From NCBI RefSeq assembly GCF_027706845.1, contig NZ_JAQGCZ010000006.1, forward strand, positions 248,001 to 312,000: DNA of 64,000 bases, given 5' to 3'. The notes beneath the pieces were generated by a model that did not search any database, had not been told where the DNA came from, and was given only the letters and a program-made list of their open reading frames with translations. The position numbers and the translations under genes are program-made. Source of the DNA: Mycolicibacterium sp. BiH015. GTDB taxonomy: Bacteria > Actinomycetota > Actinomycetes > Mycobacteriales > Mycobacteriaceae. This document shows positions 8,946 through 16,202 of this stretch, in pieces (the first letter of the stretch is position 1; every line of letters begins with the position of its first letter).

Positions 8946-9527
8946 TCAGTCCCGAGACGTCGCCGCCCTCAGCACCAGGTCGACGGCCGCCTCGATCACG
9001 GCATCGTCGGGCAGCGTCCCGAACATCAGGCTGGGGCAGGCGACGACGCCGGTCAGCATCGACACCGCGGCCTCGAGCTGGGCGTCCCCCAGCTTCTCGG
9101 CGAGCATGCCGCGCAGGGGGCGTTGACCGTCGCTGTTGATCCGGTCGCGCACGCGCGCCATCTCGTCGACCGAGGCCCATTGGGCCATGACGGACAGGAT
9201 GTGGTCGAGCCGCAGGTCGACCACCGCCTGGCGGAAGACGTGCAGTTCGCCGATCACATCCGCGCGCAGGTCGCCCGTCCGCTCGCGATGCGGCATCTCG
9301 CCCAACGCATCGAGGGCCAGCATGATCAGGTCGAGGCGGGCGGGCCAATGGGTGTACAGGGTGGTCTTGGAGTAGCCGGCGATCTCGGCCACGTGTGCGT
9401 GCGTCAGCGCCTCGCACCCTTCCTCGATGAGGACCCGAAGGGCGGCTCGGCTGACGTCTGCTCGGGTGCGCGCCACTCGTGCGTCTTTGCCCTGGGTCTG
9501 TGAGGACCCCTCGTCGGCCGGCGCCAC
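8946..9527 (-). CDS. TetR-family repressor of the adjacent mycosporine cluster
   Basis: TetR-type regulator of about 193 aa. The DNA-binding helix-turn-helix is at the N-terminus (SRAALRVLIEEGCEALTHAH, then GYSKTTLYTHWPARLDLIM), with a helical ligand-binding domain after it. GTG 9527 is chosen because GGGAGG lies 5 bases before it; GTG 9551 or 9533 would add 8 or 2 residues. The gene is divergent from the operon that starts at 9723, and a perfect palindrome in the gap adjoins a -10-like TAACTT (9570-9565, minus strand) of its own promoter. I infer autorepression and repression of the operon; the inducer is unknown. Confidence 0.85.
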   Translation of the reverse strand: MAPADEGSSQTQGKDARVARTRADVSRAALRVLIEEGCEALTHAHVAEIAGYSKTTLYTHWPARLDLIMLALDALGEMPHRERTGDLRADVIGELHVFRQAVVDLRLDHILSVMAQWASVDEMARVRDRINSDGQRPLRGMLAEKLGDAQLEAAVSMLTGVVACPSLMFGTLPDDAVIEAAVDLVLRAATSRD

Positions 9528-9571
9528 CGTCACCTCCCTGCCGAATCGCACTACTGGTCCGCAGAAGTTAT

Positions 9572-9594
9572 CTAATGGACATTTTGTCCATTAG
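9572..9594. promoter_or_regulatory. Candidate TetR operator, perfect 10-3-10 inverted repeat
   Basis: Arms CTAATGGACA and TGTCCATTAG are perfect reverse complements separated by TTT. The site lies in the divergent gap between the TetR gene and the mycosporine operon, right next to the -10-like TAACTT of the TetR promoter. Size, symmetry and position match known TetR operators. The role is inferred, not shown. Confidence 0.8.
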
Positions 9595-9722
9595 TGGTAG
9601 ACAAGTTCAGGAATGAACGCTTGGATCAGTACTGTACGGCTAGTTCATCAGCGGAGCTGGCGTTATCGCGGAATCGACGGCGCAGGTCCCGACGGGCGCT
9701 GCGCACAACCGGAAGGACTGCC

Positions 9723-10388
9723 ATGTCCGCACTGCTCTTCGGCTCCATCAGCACCGTGGCCGACACCTCTGAACTGCAACGCCGAGCCTTCAACGAAGCC
9801 TTCGAGGCACACGGGCTGAATTGGAACTGGTCGCGCGACGAGTACGTGTCCATGCTGGGCAGCAACGGGGGCCGCGACCGGATCGCGCAGTACGCCGCCG
9901 GCCGCGGGGAGGACGTCGACGCCGCGGCGGTCCACGAGACCAAGTCGGCCATCTTCCGCGAACTGCTGTCCTCGACCTCGGTGGCGCCCCGGCCCGGGGT
10001 GGCCGAGACGATCGAACGCGCCCGGCAGGACGGTCTGCGGTTGGGGTTCGTCACCACGACGTCGGCAGACAACGTCGAGGCGGTGCTCGCCGCGCTGGAA
10101 CCCGCGCTCGGCGCGGAAACATTCGACCTCGTCGTCGACGGTTCCGCCGTCTCCGCGGGCAAGCCCGACCCCGAGGTCTACCGCTACGCGCTGGACAAGC
10201 TCGGTGAGGACGCCGCGCACGCCGTCGCCATCGAGGACAACGCCGGCGGGGTGCGCGCCGCCACAGACGCGGGTCTGACCTGCATCGCCTTTCCCAACGA
10301 GAACACCTCGGGCGGTGACTTCGCCGCGGCCGAGACGACGGTGGACGCGCTGCGCCCCGACGACATCGTCGCAATGGTCAAGCGCTGA
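9723..10388 (+). CDS. HAD-fold protein lacking the catalytic aspartates (mycosporine cluster)
   Basis: First gene of the operon, 221 aa, with the fold and cap of CbbY/beta-phosphoglucomutase-type HAD phosphatases. Motif II (FVTTTS), motif III lysine (SAGKPDPEVY) and motif IV (AIEDNAGGVRAA) are intact. Motif I, normally FDxDGT, reads LLFGSISTVADT: both the nucleophile and the acid/base aspartate are replaced (G and I). Normal HAD phosphotransfer is therefore unlikely; a non-catalytic, binding or altered function is inferred. ATG 9723 has GGAAGG 9 bases upstream; the longer frame from 9594 reads low-complexity Arg/Ser and overlaps the operator. Position ahead of mysA suggests a role in the pathway or its regulation. 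Confidence 0.82.
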   Translation: MSALLFGSISTVADTSELQRRAFNEAFEAHGLNWNWSRDEYVSMLGSNGGRDRIAQYAAGRGEDVDAAAVHETKSAIFRELLSSTSVAPRPGVAETIERARQDGLRLGFVTTTSADNVEAVLAALEPALGAETFDLVVDGSAVSAGKPDPEVYRYALDKLGEDAAHAVAIEDNAGGVRAATDAGLTCIAFPNENTSGGDFAAAETTVDALRPDDIVAMVKR

Positions 10389-10417
10389 CCGAGCGTCACA
10401 CCACTTCCAGGAGATCG

Positions 10418-11641
10418 ATGATGAGCACCATGAAAGCCCGAGTGACCGTGTCCGACAGTACGTTCCACGTCGAGGGCTATGAAAAGATCGAATATGACCT
10501 GCAGTACGTGAACGGGGTCTTCGACATCGGGCAGTCGGCACTGGCCGACTGCTACCGGGCCTACGGGCGCACCCTGATGGTCGTCGACGAGACCGTCTAC
10601 GCGCTCTACCGCCGGCAGATCGACGCGTACTTCGCCCACCACGGCATCGCACTGACCGTGATCCCGATCCAGATCAGGGAAACAGCCAAGTCACTGGAGA
10701 CGTTCGAGCGGATCGTCTCGGAGTTCGACGCGTACGGGTTGGTGCGCACCGAACCCGTCCTGGTCGTCGGTGGCGGCCTGACCACTGACGTCGCCGGGTT
10801 CGCCTGCGCGAGCTATCGGCGCAACACCCCCTACATCCGGATCCCCACCACGCTGATCGGGCTGATCGATGCCAGCGTGTCGATCAAGGTGGCCGTCAAC
10901 CACGGCAAGCACAAGAACCGACTGGGTGCCTACCACGCGTCCAAGCAGGTCTTCCTCGACTTCTCGTTCCTGCGAACCCTTCCCGAGGATCAGGTACGCA
11001 ACGGGATGGCCGAGTTGATCAAGATCGCGGTCGTCGGCAACGCCGAGATCTTCGATCTGCTGGAAGCCCACGGCGCGGATCTGCTGCGTACGCGGTTCGG
11101 TCACCTCGACGGCACTCCCGAACTGCGCCGGGCGGGTGACCGGCTGACGTTCCAGGCGATCGCGACGATGCTCGAGCTGGAGGCCCCGAACCTGCACGAG
11201 CTCGACCTCGACCGCGTCATCGCGTTCGGCCACACCTGGAGTCCGACGTTGGAGCTGACTCCGGATCGGCCGTTCTTCCACGGCCATGCGATCAACATCG
11301 ACATGGCGCTGTCGACCACCCTCGCCGAACTGCGCGGGTACCTGTCCGCGGCGGACCGCGACCGGGTGCTGGGGGTGATGAGCACACTCGGGCTCGCACT
11401 CGACAGCGACTATCTGACACCCGAATTGCTCGCCGCAGCAACGGATTCGATCCTGAAAACCCGCGACGGGCTGCTACGGGCGGCGGTACCGGATCCGATC
11501 GGACGGTGCCGCTTCCTCAACGACGTCACGACAGAGGAACTTGCCGAGACGCTGACCCTGCACAAGAAGCTGTGTCTGGGCTTCGACCGCGGGGGCGACG
11601 GCGTGGACATGTTCACACCCGCCGAGGACCACGCCGGGTGA
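10418..11641 (+). CDS. mysA: 2-demethyl-4-deoxygadusol synthase (sugar phosphate cyclase) MysA
   Basis: Sugar phosphate cyclase of the dehydroquinate-synthase superfamily, 407 aa. In known mycosporine pathways this enzyme closes sedoheptulose 7-phosphate to demethyl-4-deoxygadusol using NAD+ and a divalent metal. Visible are the N-terminal DDG-synthase signature YEKIEYDLQYVNGVFDIGQS, the NAD loop VVGGGLTTDVAGFACASYRR, PTTLIGLIDASVSIKVAVNH, the metal/substrate region GMAELIKIAVVGNAEIF and HELDLDRVIAFGHTWSPTLE. These match cyanobacterial DDGS from memory more closely than valiolone synthase (EEVS) or shikimate-pathway AroB. ATG 10421 is an alternative start. The next gene overlaps by 4 bases, so translation is coupled. 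Confidence 0.92.
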   Translation: MMSTMKARVTVSDSTFHVEGYEKIEYDLQYVNGVFDIGQSALADCYRAYGRTLMVVDETVYALYRRQIDAYFAHHGIALTVIPIQIRETAKSLETFERIVSEFDAYGLVRTEPVLVVGGGLTTDVAGFACASYRRNTPYIRIPTTLIGLIDASVSIKVAVNHGKHKNRLGAYHASKQVFLDFSFLRTLPEDQVRNGMAELIKIAVVGNAEIFDLLEAHGADLLRTRFGHLDGTPELRRAGDRLTFQAIATMLELEAPNLHELDLDRVIAFGHTWSPTLELTPDRPFFHGHAINIDMALSTTLAELRGYLSAADRDRVLGVMSTLGLALDSDYLTPELLAAATDSILKTRDGLLRAAVPDPIGRCRFLNDVTTEELAETLTLHKKLCLGFDRGGDGVDMFTPAEDHAG

Positions 11642-12477
11642 GCGGCCGTACGGCTGCCAGGACTGCCCGGCCGGTCACGCCGACGACAATCCTGGCCGCC
11701 GAACTCGACGACCTGGTCCGCGGCCTCGACGCGATCGACGGCCTGCCCGCCGATATCGCCGACCGGTTGCGGGCCGCCCGCGATCTGGCCGCGGGCCTGG
11801 ATCCCTATGTGGCGGCCTGCACGACGCGCGAGTCGGCTGATCTGGCGAGGTTGGCCGAGCGGACCGCCGAGACCGACTGGGCCCATCGCGTTGCGCCCGA
11901 CGGTGCGGTGTTCCTCGAGCAGGAGATGCTGTCCGGTCATGTCGAGGGGCAGGCGCTCAAGTTCCTGGTCTGGCTGCGCGGTGCGCGGCGTGTCCTGGAG
12001 ATTGGGATGTTCACCGGCTACTCGGCGTTGGCGATGGCCGAGGCGCTGCCCGAGGACGGTTCGCTGCTGGCCTGCGAGGTCGATGAGGAGGCGGCCCGAT
12101 TCGCGCAGCAGAGTTTCGGGTCATCGGTTGCCGGGCAACGCATCTCGATCGCCGTCGGACCGGCGATGAGCACGTTGAAGGCGTTGGCGGACACGTTCGA
12201 CGGGGACGCGTTCGACTTCGTGTTCGTCGACGCCGACAAGGCCGGCTATCTGGACTATGTGAACTACCTCCTGGATAGCCCGCTGTTGAGCCAGGACGCG
12301 GTCATCGCCGTCGACAACACCCTGATGCAGGGTCAGCCGTACACGGGAGCGCAGCGATCGGCCAACGGAGATGCGATCGCTGCGTTCAACAAGGCGATCG
12401 CCGACGACCCGCGGGTGGAGCAGGTCCTCATCCCGCTGCGTGACGGGGTGACCCTGATCCGTCGGGTCGCTCAGTGA
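11638..12477 (+). CDS. mysB: O-methyltransferase MysB (4-deoxygadusol formation)
   Basis: SAM-dependent class I O-methyltransferase, 279 aa. In the pathway it methylates demethyl-4-deoxygadusol to 4-deoxygadusol, the common core of all mycosporines. The SAM-binding motif VLEIGMFTGYSALAMAEALP lies near residue 120, and a metal-dependent catechol/CCoA-OMT-like region FVFVDADKAGYLDYVNYLL near 190, with AVIAVDNTLMQG after it. The start is GTG 11638, overlapping the stop of mysA (GTGA); its own stop overlaps the start of mysC in the same way. This gene-to-gene overlap chain is characteristic of an operon with coupled translation. Confidence 0.9.
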   Translation: MSGRTAARTARPVTPTTILAAELDDLVRGLDAIDGLPADIADRLRAARDLAAGLDPYVAACTTRESADLARLAERTAETDWAHRVAPDGAVFLEQEMLSGHVEGQALKFLVWLRGARRVLEIGMFTGYSALAMAEALPEDGSLLACEVDEEAARFAQQSFGSSVAGQRISIAVGPAMSTLKALADTFDGDAFDFVFVDADKAGYLDYVNYLLDSPLLSQDAVIAVDNTLMQGQPYTGAQRSANGDAIAAFNKAIADDPRVEQVLIPLRDGVTLIRRVAQ

Positions 12478-13820
12478 CGGGCGTCGCGCATCTCCCGCGT
12501 GTCGCGGTGACCCCCACGGGCACTGCGAACCGGGGGCGCACCGTGCTGGCACTTTCCGCTCTGTTCGCGACCCTGCCGATCGACGCCGCCGTCGTCGCGG
12601 CAACCCTCGTGCGCGGCGCGACAGCACCGCGACAGCGCTCCGCCGACGGTGATGCCAGGACCGTGCTCATCACCGGGGGCAAGATGACGAAGGCCCTACA
12701 GCTGGCGCGTTCCTTCCATGCCGCCGGACACCGCGTCGTCCTGGTCGAGTCCGCCAAGTACCGCTTCACCGGTCACCGGTTCTCGCGGGCTGTCGACGCG
12801 TTCCGCATCGTCCCCGAACCCACGCATCCCGGCTACGCCCGCGCGCTGGCCGATATCGTGCACCGCGAGGGCGTCGATGTGTTCCTGCCGGTGTCGAGCC
12901 CGGCCGCCAGTGTGTACGACGCGGACGTCGGGGACCTGCTGCGCGGCTTCTGCGACGTGGTGCACGCCGATGCCGAGACGGTTCGCATGCTGGACGACAA
13001 AGCCCGATTCAGTTCGCTGGCGCGTTCTTTGGGCTTGGCGGTGCCCGACTCGCACCGAATCACCGATCCGGCACAGATCGAGCGCTTCGAATTTCCCGCG
13101 GGCCGCAGCTACATCCTGAAACGCATTGCGTACAACCCGGTCGGACGCATGGATCTCACCCGACTGTCGGCCGACACCCCGCGGCGCAACGCCGAGTTCG
13201 CCCGCACACTGAACATCTCCTCCGACGATCCGTGGATCCTGCAGGAGTTCGTGGAGGGCCGGGAGTACTGCACCCACAGCACCGTGCGCGACGGCGCGGT
13301 GCAGGTGTACGGCTGTTGCGAATCGTCGGCGTTCCAGGTCAACTACGCGCACGTCGACCACCCGGAGATCCGTTCGTGGGTGGAACGTTTCGTGGCGGCG
13401 CTGCACCTCACCGGCCAGGTGTCCTTCGACTTCATCGAGGCCGTCGACGGCCGGGTCTATGCCATCGAATGCAATCCGCGTACGCACTCGGCCATCACCA
13501 TGTTCTACGACGATCCCCGCGTGGCCCGGGCCTACCTCGACGACGGGCACCCGACGGTCGTACCGCGCCCCGATGCGCGCGCGACGTACTGGACCTATCA
13601 CGAGGTGTGGCGCCTGCTCACCGAACGGCGGCGATGGAAGCGGTTGCGCGGCATCATCTCCGGAAAGGACGCGATCTTCGACCGGAAGGATCCGCTGCCC
13701 TACCTGCTGGTGCACCACCTGCAGATCCCGTCGCTGCTGGTGCACAATCTGCGGAGCCGGCGCGGGTGGAGCCGCATCGACTTCAACATCGGCAAGCTGG
13801 TGGAGCCGGGTGGCGACTGA
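12474..13820 (+). CDS. mysC: ATP-grasp ligase MysC (mycosporine-glycine synthase)
   Basis: ATP-grasp enzyme of 448 aa that, in characterised clusters, joins glycine to 4-deoxygadusol to give mycosporine-glycine. A hydrophobic N-terminal stretch (residues 20-46) precedes TVLITGGKMTKALQLARSFH, a segment typical of MysC proteins, then GHRFSRAVDAFRIVPEPTHP. ATP-grasp features are RSYILKRIAYNPVGRMD (nucleotide-binding lysine), ILQEFVEGREYCTHS and the metal-binding pair VSFDFIE ... YAIECNPRTHSAI. GTG 12474 overlaps mysB by 4 bases. The next gene starts 11 bases inside this one. Confidence 0.92.
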   Translation: MTGVAHLPRVAVTPTGTANRGRTVLALSALFATLPIDAAVVAATLVRGATAPRQRSADGDARTVLITGGKMTKALQLARSFHAAGHRVVLVESAKYRFTGHRFSRAVDAFRIVPEPTHPGYARALADIVHREGVDVFLPVSSPAASVYDADVGDLLRGFCDVVHADAETVRMLDDKARFSSLARSLGLAVPDSHRITDPAQIERFEFPAGRSYILKRIAYNPVGRMDLTRLSADTPRRNAEFARTLNISSDDPWILQEFVEGREYCTHSTVRDGAVQVYGCCESSAFQVNYAHVDHPEIRSWVERFVAALHLTGQVSFDFIEAVDGRVYAIECNPRTHSAITMFYDDPRVARAYLDDGHPTVVPRPDARATYWTYHEVWRLLTERRRWKRLRGIISGKDAIFDRKDPLPYLLVHHLQIPSLLVHNLRSRRGWSRIDFNIGKLVEPGGD

Positions 13821-14850
13821 CCCCGGGCCCGTGTGGACGGTGCTCCAACTCGTCGGCTCCCCGGTCGACGAGTTCTTCGCCGAGCTCTCCAGGCTGTACG
13901 CGCGAGCCAGTATCGCGGCGCTCGTGGATTCGCCGCACTACCGCATGCACGTGGCCTACGTCGCTCCCGGTGGCGGCTGGTCCTTCCCGGCCGACCTTGC
14001 GCCGTGCTCGTTGGCTGCGGCGCCGCCGATGTCGTTGCCGCAGGCGATGTCTCACATCGAACGTCTGGCACCGGATGTGATGGTCCCGCAAATGTTCTGT
14101 CGTCCCGGCATGACCGTCTACCGGTCTCTGTTCGACACGCTCGGGGTTCCCTACCTCGGCAGCCCCGGTGACGTGATGGCGGTCGGAGCGGACAAGGCCA
14201 AGGCGCGGGCCATCGTCGCCGCGGCGGGCGTCAGAGTGCCCGCCGGCCGCGTGGTGCGCAACCGAACCCGCACCGATCTGAGCTATCCCGTTGTCGTCAA
14301 ACCGGTTTCGTCGGACAACTCCGTGGGCGTCTCGCTGGTCACCCGCGACGACGACTACGATCGAGCCGTCGACGACGCGCTGGCCCACGACGACGCGGCG
14401 CTGGTCGAGACCTACATCCCGCTCGGTCGAGAGGTGCGCTGCGGCATTCTGGTGCGCGACGGCGAGCTGATCGGCCTGCCACTGGAGGAGTACGCAGTCG
14501 ACGCTGCGGCCAAACCGATCCGGACCCGCGAGGACAAACTCGACCGCGACGCGGACGGCGAGCTGCACCTGACGGCCAAGAGCGCGGACCGGGCCTGGAT
14601 CGTCCCCACCGATGACCCTGTGACACAGCGTGTCTGGGCCGCCGCACGCCGATGTCACCGGGCACTCGGCTGCCGCGACTACAGCCTCTTCGACTTCCGC
14701 ATCGACCCCTCGGGCGAACCGTGGTTCCTCGAAGCCGGCCTGTACTGCTCCTTCGCGCCGAGCAGCGTGATCGCCACCATGGCCGCCGCGGCAGGGGTGG
14801 ATCTGGGGCAACTGTTCGAAGAATCCCTGACCGAACTCGCCGGAAGGTGA
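13810..14850 (+). CDS. mysD: D-Ala-D-Ala ligase-like enzyme MysD
   Basis: ATP-grasp ligase of 346 aa, related to D-alanine-D-alanine ligase. In known clusters MysD attaches a second amino acid (serine, threonine or alanine) to mycosporine-glycine, giving shinorine-type di-substituted compounds. Visible are the VPYLGSPGDVMAVGADKAKA segment, the ATP lysine in YPVVVKPVSSDNSVGVSLV, VETYIPLGREVRCGIL and the terminal DYSLFDFRIDPSGEPWFLEA metal-binding stretch. GTG 13810 is chosen because it overlaps the mysC stop by 11 bases and starts the conserved part; longer in-frame versions run inside mysC. The amino acid accepted cannot be read from the sequence. Confidence 0.9.
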   Translation: MATDPGPVWTVLQLVGSPVDEFFAELSRLYARASIAALVDSPHYRMHVAYVAPGGGWSFPADLAPCSLAAAPPMSLPQAMSHIERLAPDVMVPQMFCRPGMTVYRSLFDTLGVPYLGSPGDVMAVGADKAKARAIVAAAGVRVPAGRVVRNRTRTDLSYPVVVKPVSSDNSVGVSLVTRDDDYDRAVDDALAHDDAALVETYIPLGREVRCGILVRDGELIGLPLEEYAVDAAAKPIRTREDKLDRDADGELHLTAKSADRAWIVPTDDPVTQRVWAAARRCHRALGCRDYSLFDFRIDPSGEPWFLEAGLYCSFAPSSVIATMAAAAGVDLGQLFEESLTELAGR

Positions 14851-14857
14851 ACACGTC

Positions 14858-15631
14858 ATGCATGCCACTGCCCTGACACCCCTCGGCGCCGAGGTGACCG
14901 GAATCCGCGTCGACGCCCTCGACACGACGGCGGTAACCTGGATGAGAAACGTGCTGGCCGAACACGGCGTCGTGATCCTGCGCCAACAGCAGACCGACGA
15001 CGACGCGCTGCTGCGTTTCCTGCGAAGCTTCGGCGACATCCAGTTCACCGCCGGTGAGACACCCGCGCCGACCCACCCCGAGCTGAACGTGGTGACCAAC
15101 GTCGGGCGCAACCGCCCCCCGCGCTCCACTTTCCACGTCGACACCAGCTACGTGCGCACCCCGCCCGCCTACACGGCGCTTCGCGCGGTCGCCGTGCCGG
15201 AGCGCGGCGGGCACACCCTGTTCAGCAACCAGTACCGCGCCCACGACACACTGCCCGACAACATCCGGCACGGCCTCGAAGGCCGAGTCGTCACGCACGT
15301 CGCCACCGGCGTGACCGTCACCGACGGACAGGAGTGCAGCGCTGAGCATCCCGTCCTGCGCCGGCACCCGGTCAGCGGCCGGACCGCGCTGTATCTGTCC
15401 GCACTGCAACGCTGTGCGTCGCTGAGCGGCATGGCAGCCGACGAGTCGGCACAGACACTGTCGTACCTGTTCGCTTTCTCCACCCGCGCCGACAACTTGC
15501 TGCGCCACCGCTGGGCGCCGGGAGATGTGGTCATGTGGGACAACCGGTGCGTGATGCACCGCGCGGACCACTCCGGCGTCGTCGGCGACCGCGTGCTGCA
15601 CCGGGGAATGGTCAGCGATGCCGCCTCCTAG
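14858..15631 (+). CDS. TauD/TfdA-family Fe(II)/2-oxoglutarate dioxygenase (mycosporine cluster)
   Basis: Last gene of the operon, 257 aa, 7 bases after mysD with GGAAGG ahead of ATG 14858. The 2-His-1-carboxylate iron site is visible: STFHVDTSY (His and Asp) and the distal histidine in NRCVMHRADHSG, with the 2-oxoglutarate arginine in DRVLHRGMV. GVVILRQQQTDDDALLRFLR at the N-terminus is typical of TauD proteins. The known mycosporine oxygenase MysH belongs to the PhyH family instead, so this enzyme would be a different solution. A hydroxylation, decarboxylation or demethylation of the imino-mycosporine is inferred; the exact reaction is open. Confidence 0.87.
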   Translation: MHATALTPLGAEVTGIRVDALDTTAVTWMRNVLAEHGVVILRQQQTDDDALLRFLRSFGDIQFTAGETPAPTHPELNVVTNVGRNRPPRSTFHVDTSYVRTPPAYTALRAVAVPERGGHTLFSNQYRAHDTLPDNIRHGLEGRVVTHVATGVTVTDGQECSAEHPVLRRHPVSGRTALYLSALQRCASLSGMAADESAQTLSYLFAFSTRADNLLRHRWAPGDVVMWDNRCVMHRADHSGVVGDRVLHRGMVSDAAS

Positions 15632-16161
15632 TCACGGAGCAGCATCAGCGTCCACGCCGCCATCGTCTGCGCGTCGGTGATGACGCCGCCGCGCATCATC
15701 TCCTCCACCTCGGTACGGGTGAACCAGGCGCTGTGCATGTCCTGCTCCTCGTGCTCGCGGTCGTGGGGTCCCTCGGTGATGCCGGTGGCCAGAAAGACCC
15801 GTCCGCGCTGACTGCTCATGCCGGGCGCGACGTCGAGCAACCCGATCTCGGCCATCGACGCCGCGATCAGCCCGGTCTCCTCCCGCAGCTCGCGGGCGGC
15901 GAGTTCGGCGCCGTCGAGCTCGGCCCGATCCGGAGCCGTGCCCTGTGGGAATTCCCAGCGACGCAGCCCGATCGGATAGCGGAACTGCTCGACGAGGTGG
16001 AACCGGTCTCCGTCCCGCGGAATCACCAGCGCATACGTCGGCTTGTCCACCACCGCGTAGATGCCCGCGCTGCCGTCCGGCCTGCGAATGTCGTCCTCGC
16101 GGATTGTGAGCCACGGATTGCGGTAGATCTCGCGTGTCCCGACGGCCTGGATGTGCTGCAC
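15628..16161 (-). CDS. NUDIX hydrolase
   Basis: NUDIX pyrophosphohydrolase of about 177 aa. The NUDIX box is complete in ELAARELREETGLIAAS preceded by RWEFPQGTAPD, with REExxE-type metal ligands (REET, then downstream EHEEQD). The flanking sequence (REIYRNPWLTIREDDIRRPD, VEQFRYPIG) resembles ADP-ribose/nucleoside-diphosphate-sugar pyrophosphatases, so a housecleaning role is inferred. GTG 16161 is preferred: a -10-like CATACT lies 6 bases upstream, and longer frames run into fadD36. It converges on the mycosporine operon with a 4-base overlap of stops, marking the end of that island. Confidence 0.85.
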   Translation of the reverse strand: MQHIQAVGTREIYRNPWLTIREDDIRRPDGSAGIYAVVDKPTYALVIPRDGDRFHLVEQFRYPIGLRRWEFPQGTAPDRAELDGAELAARELREETGLIAASMAEIGLLDVAPGMSSQRGRVFLATGITEGPHDREHEEQDMHSAWFTRTEVEEMMRGGVITDAQTMAAWTLMLLRD

Positions 16162-16202
16162 CGGATCAGTATGACCAGCCGTTGCGGGTAGCCTCACGTT
16201 CT

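Noticed and set aside
9594..9722. N-terminal extension of the HAD-like protein.
   Set aside because: It starts within the TetR operator and encodes an Arg/Ser-rich low-complexity stretch; ATG 9723 has a proper ribosome site.
10418..11641. Shikimate-pathway dehydroquinate synthase (aroB) as identity of mysA.
   Set aside because: The DDGS-type N-terminus and neighbouring mysB-D genes do not fit a shikimate gene; aroB in mycobacteria lies with aroK.
14339..15601. 420-codon minus-strand frame opposite mysD and the dioxygenase.
   Set aside because: Shadow frame; it crosses two confidently identified genes and shows no recognisable domain.
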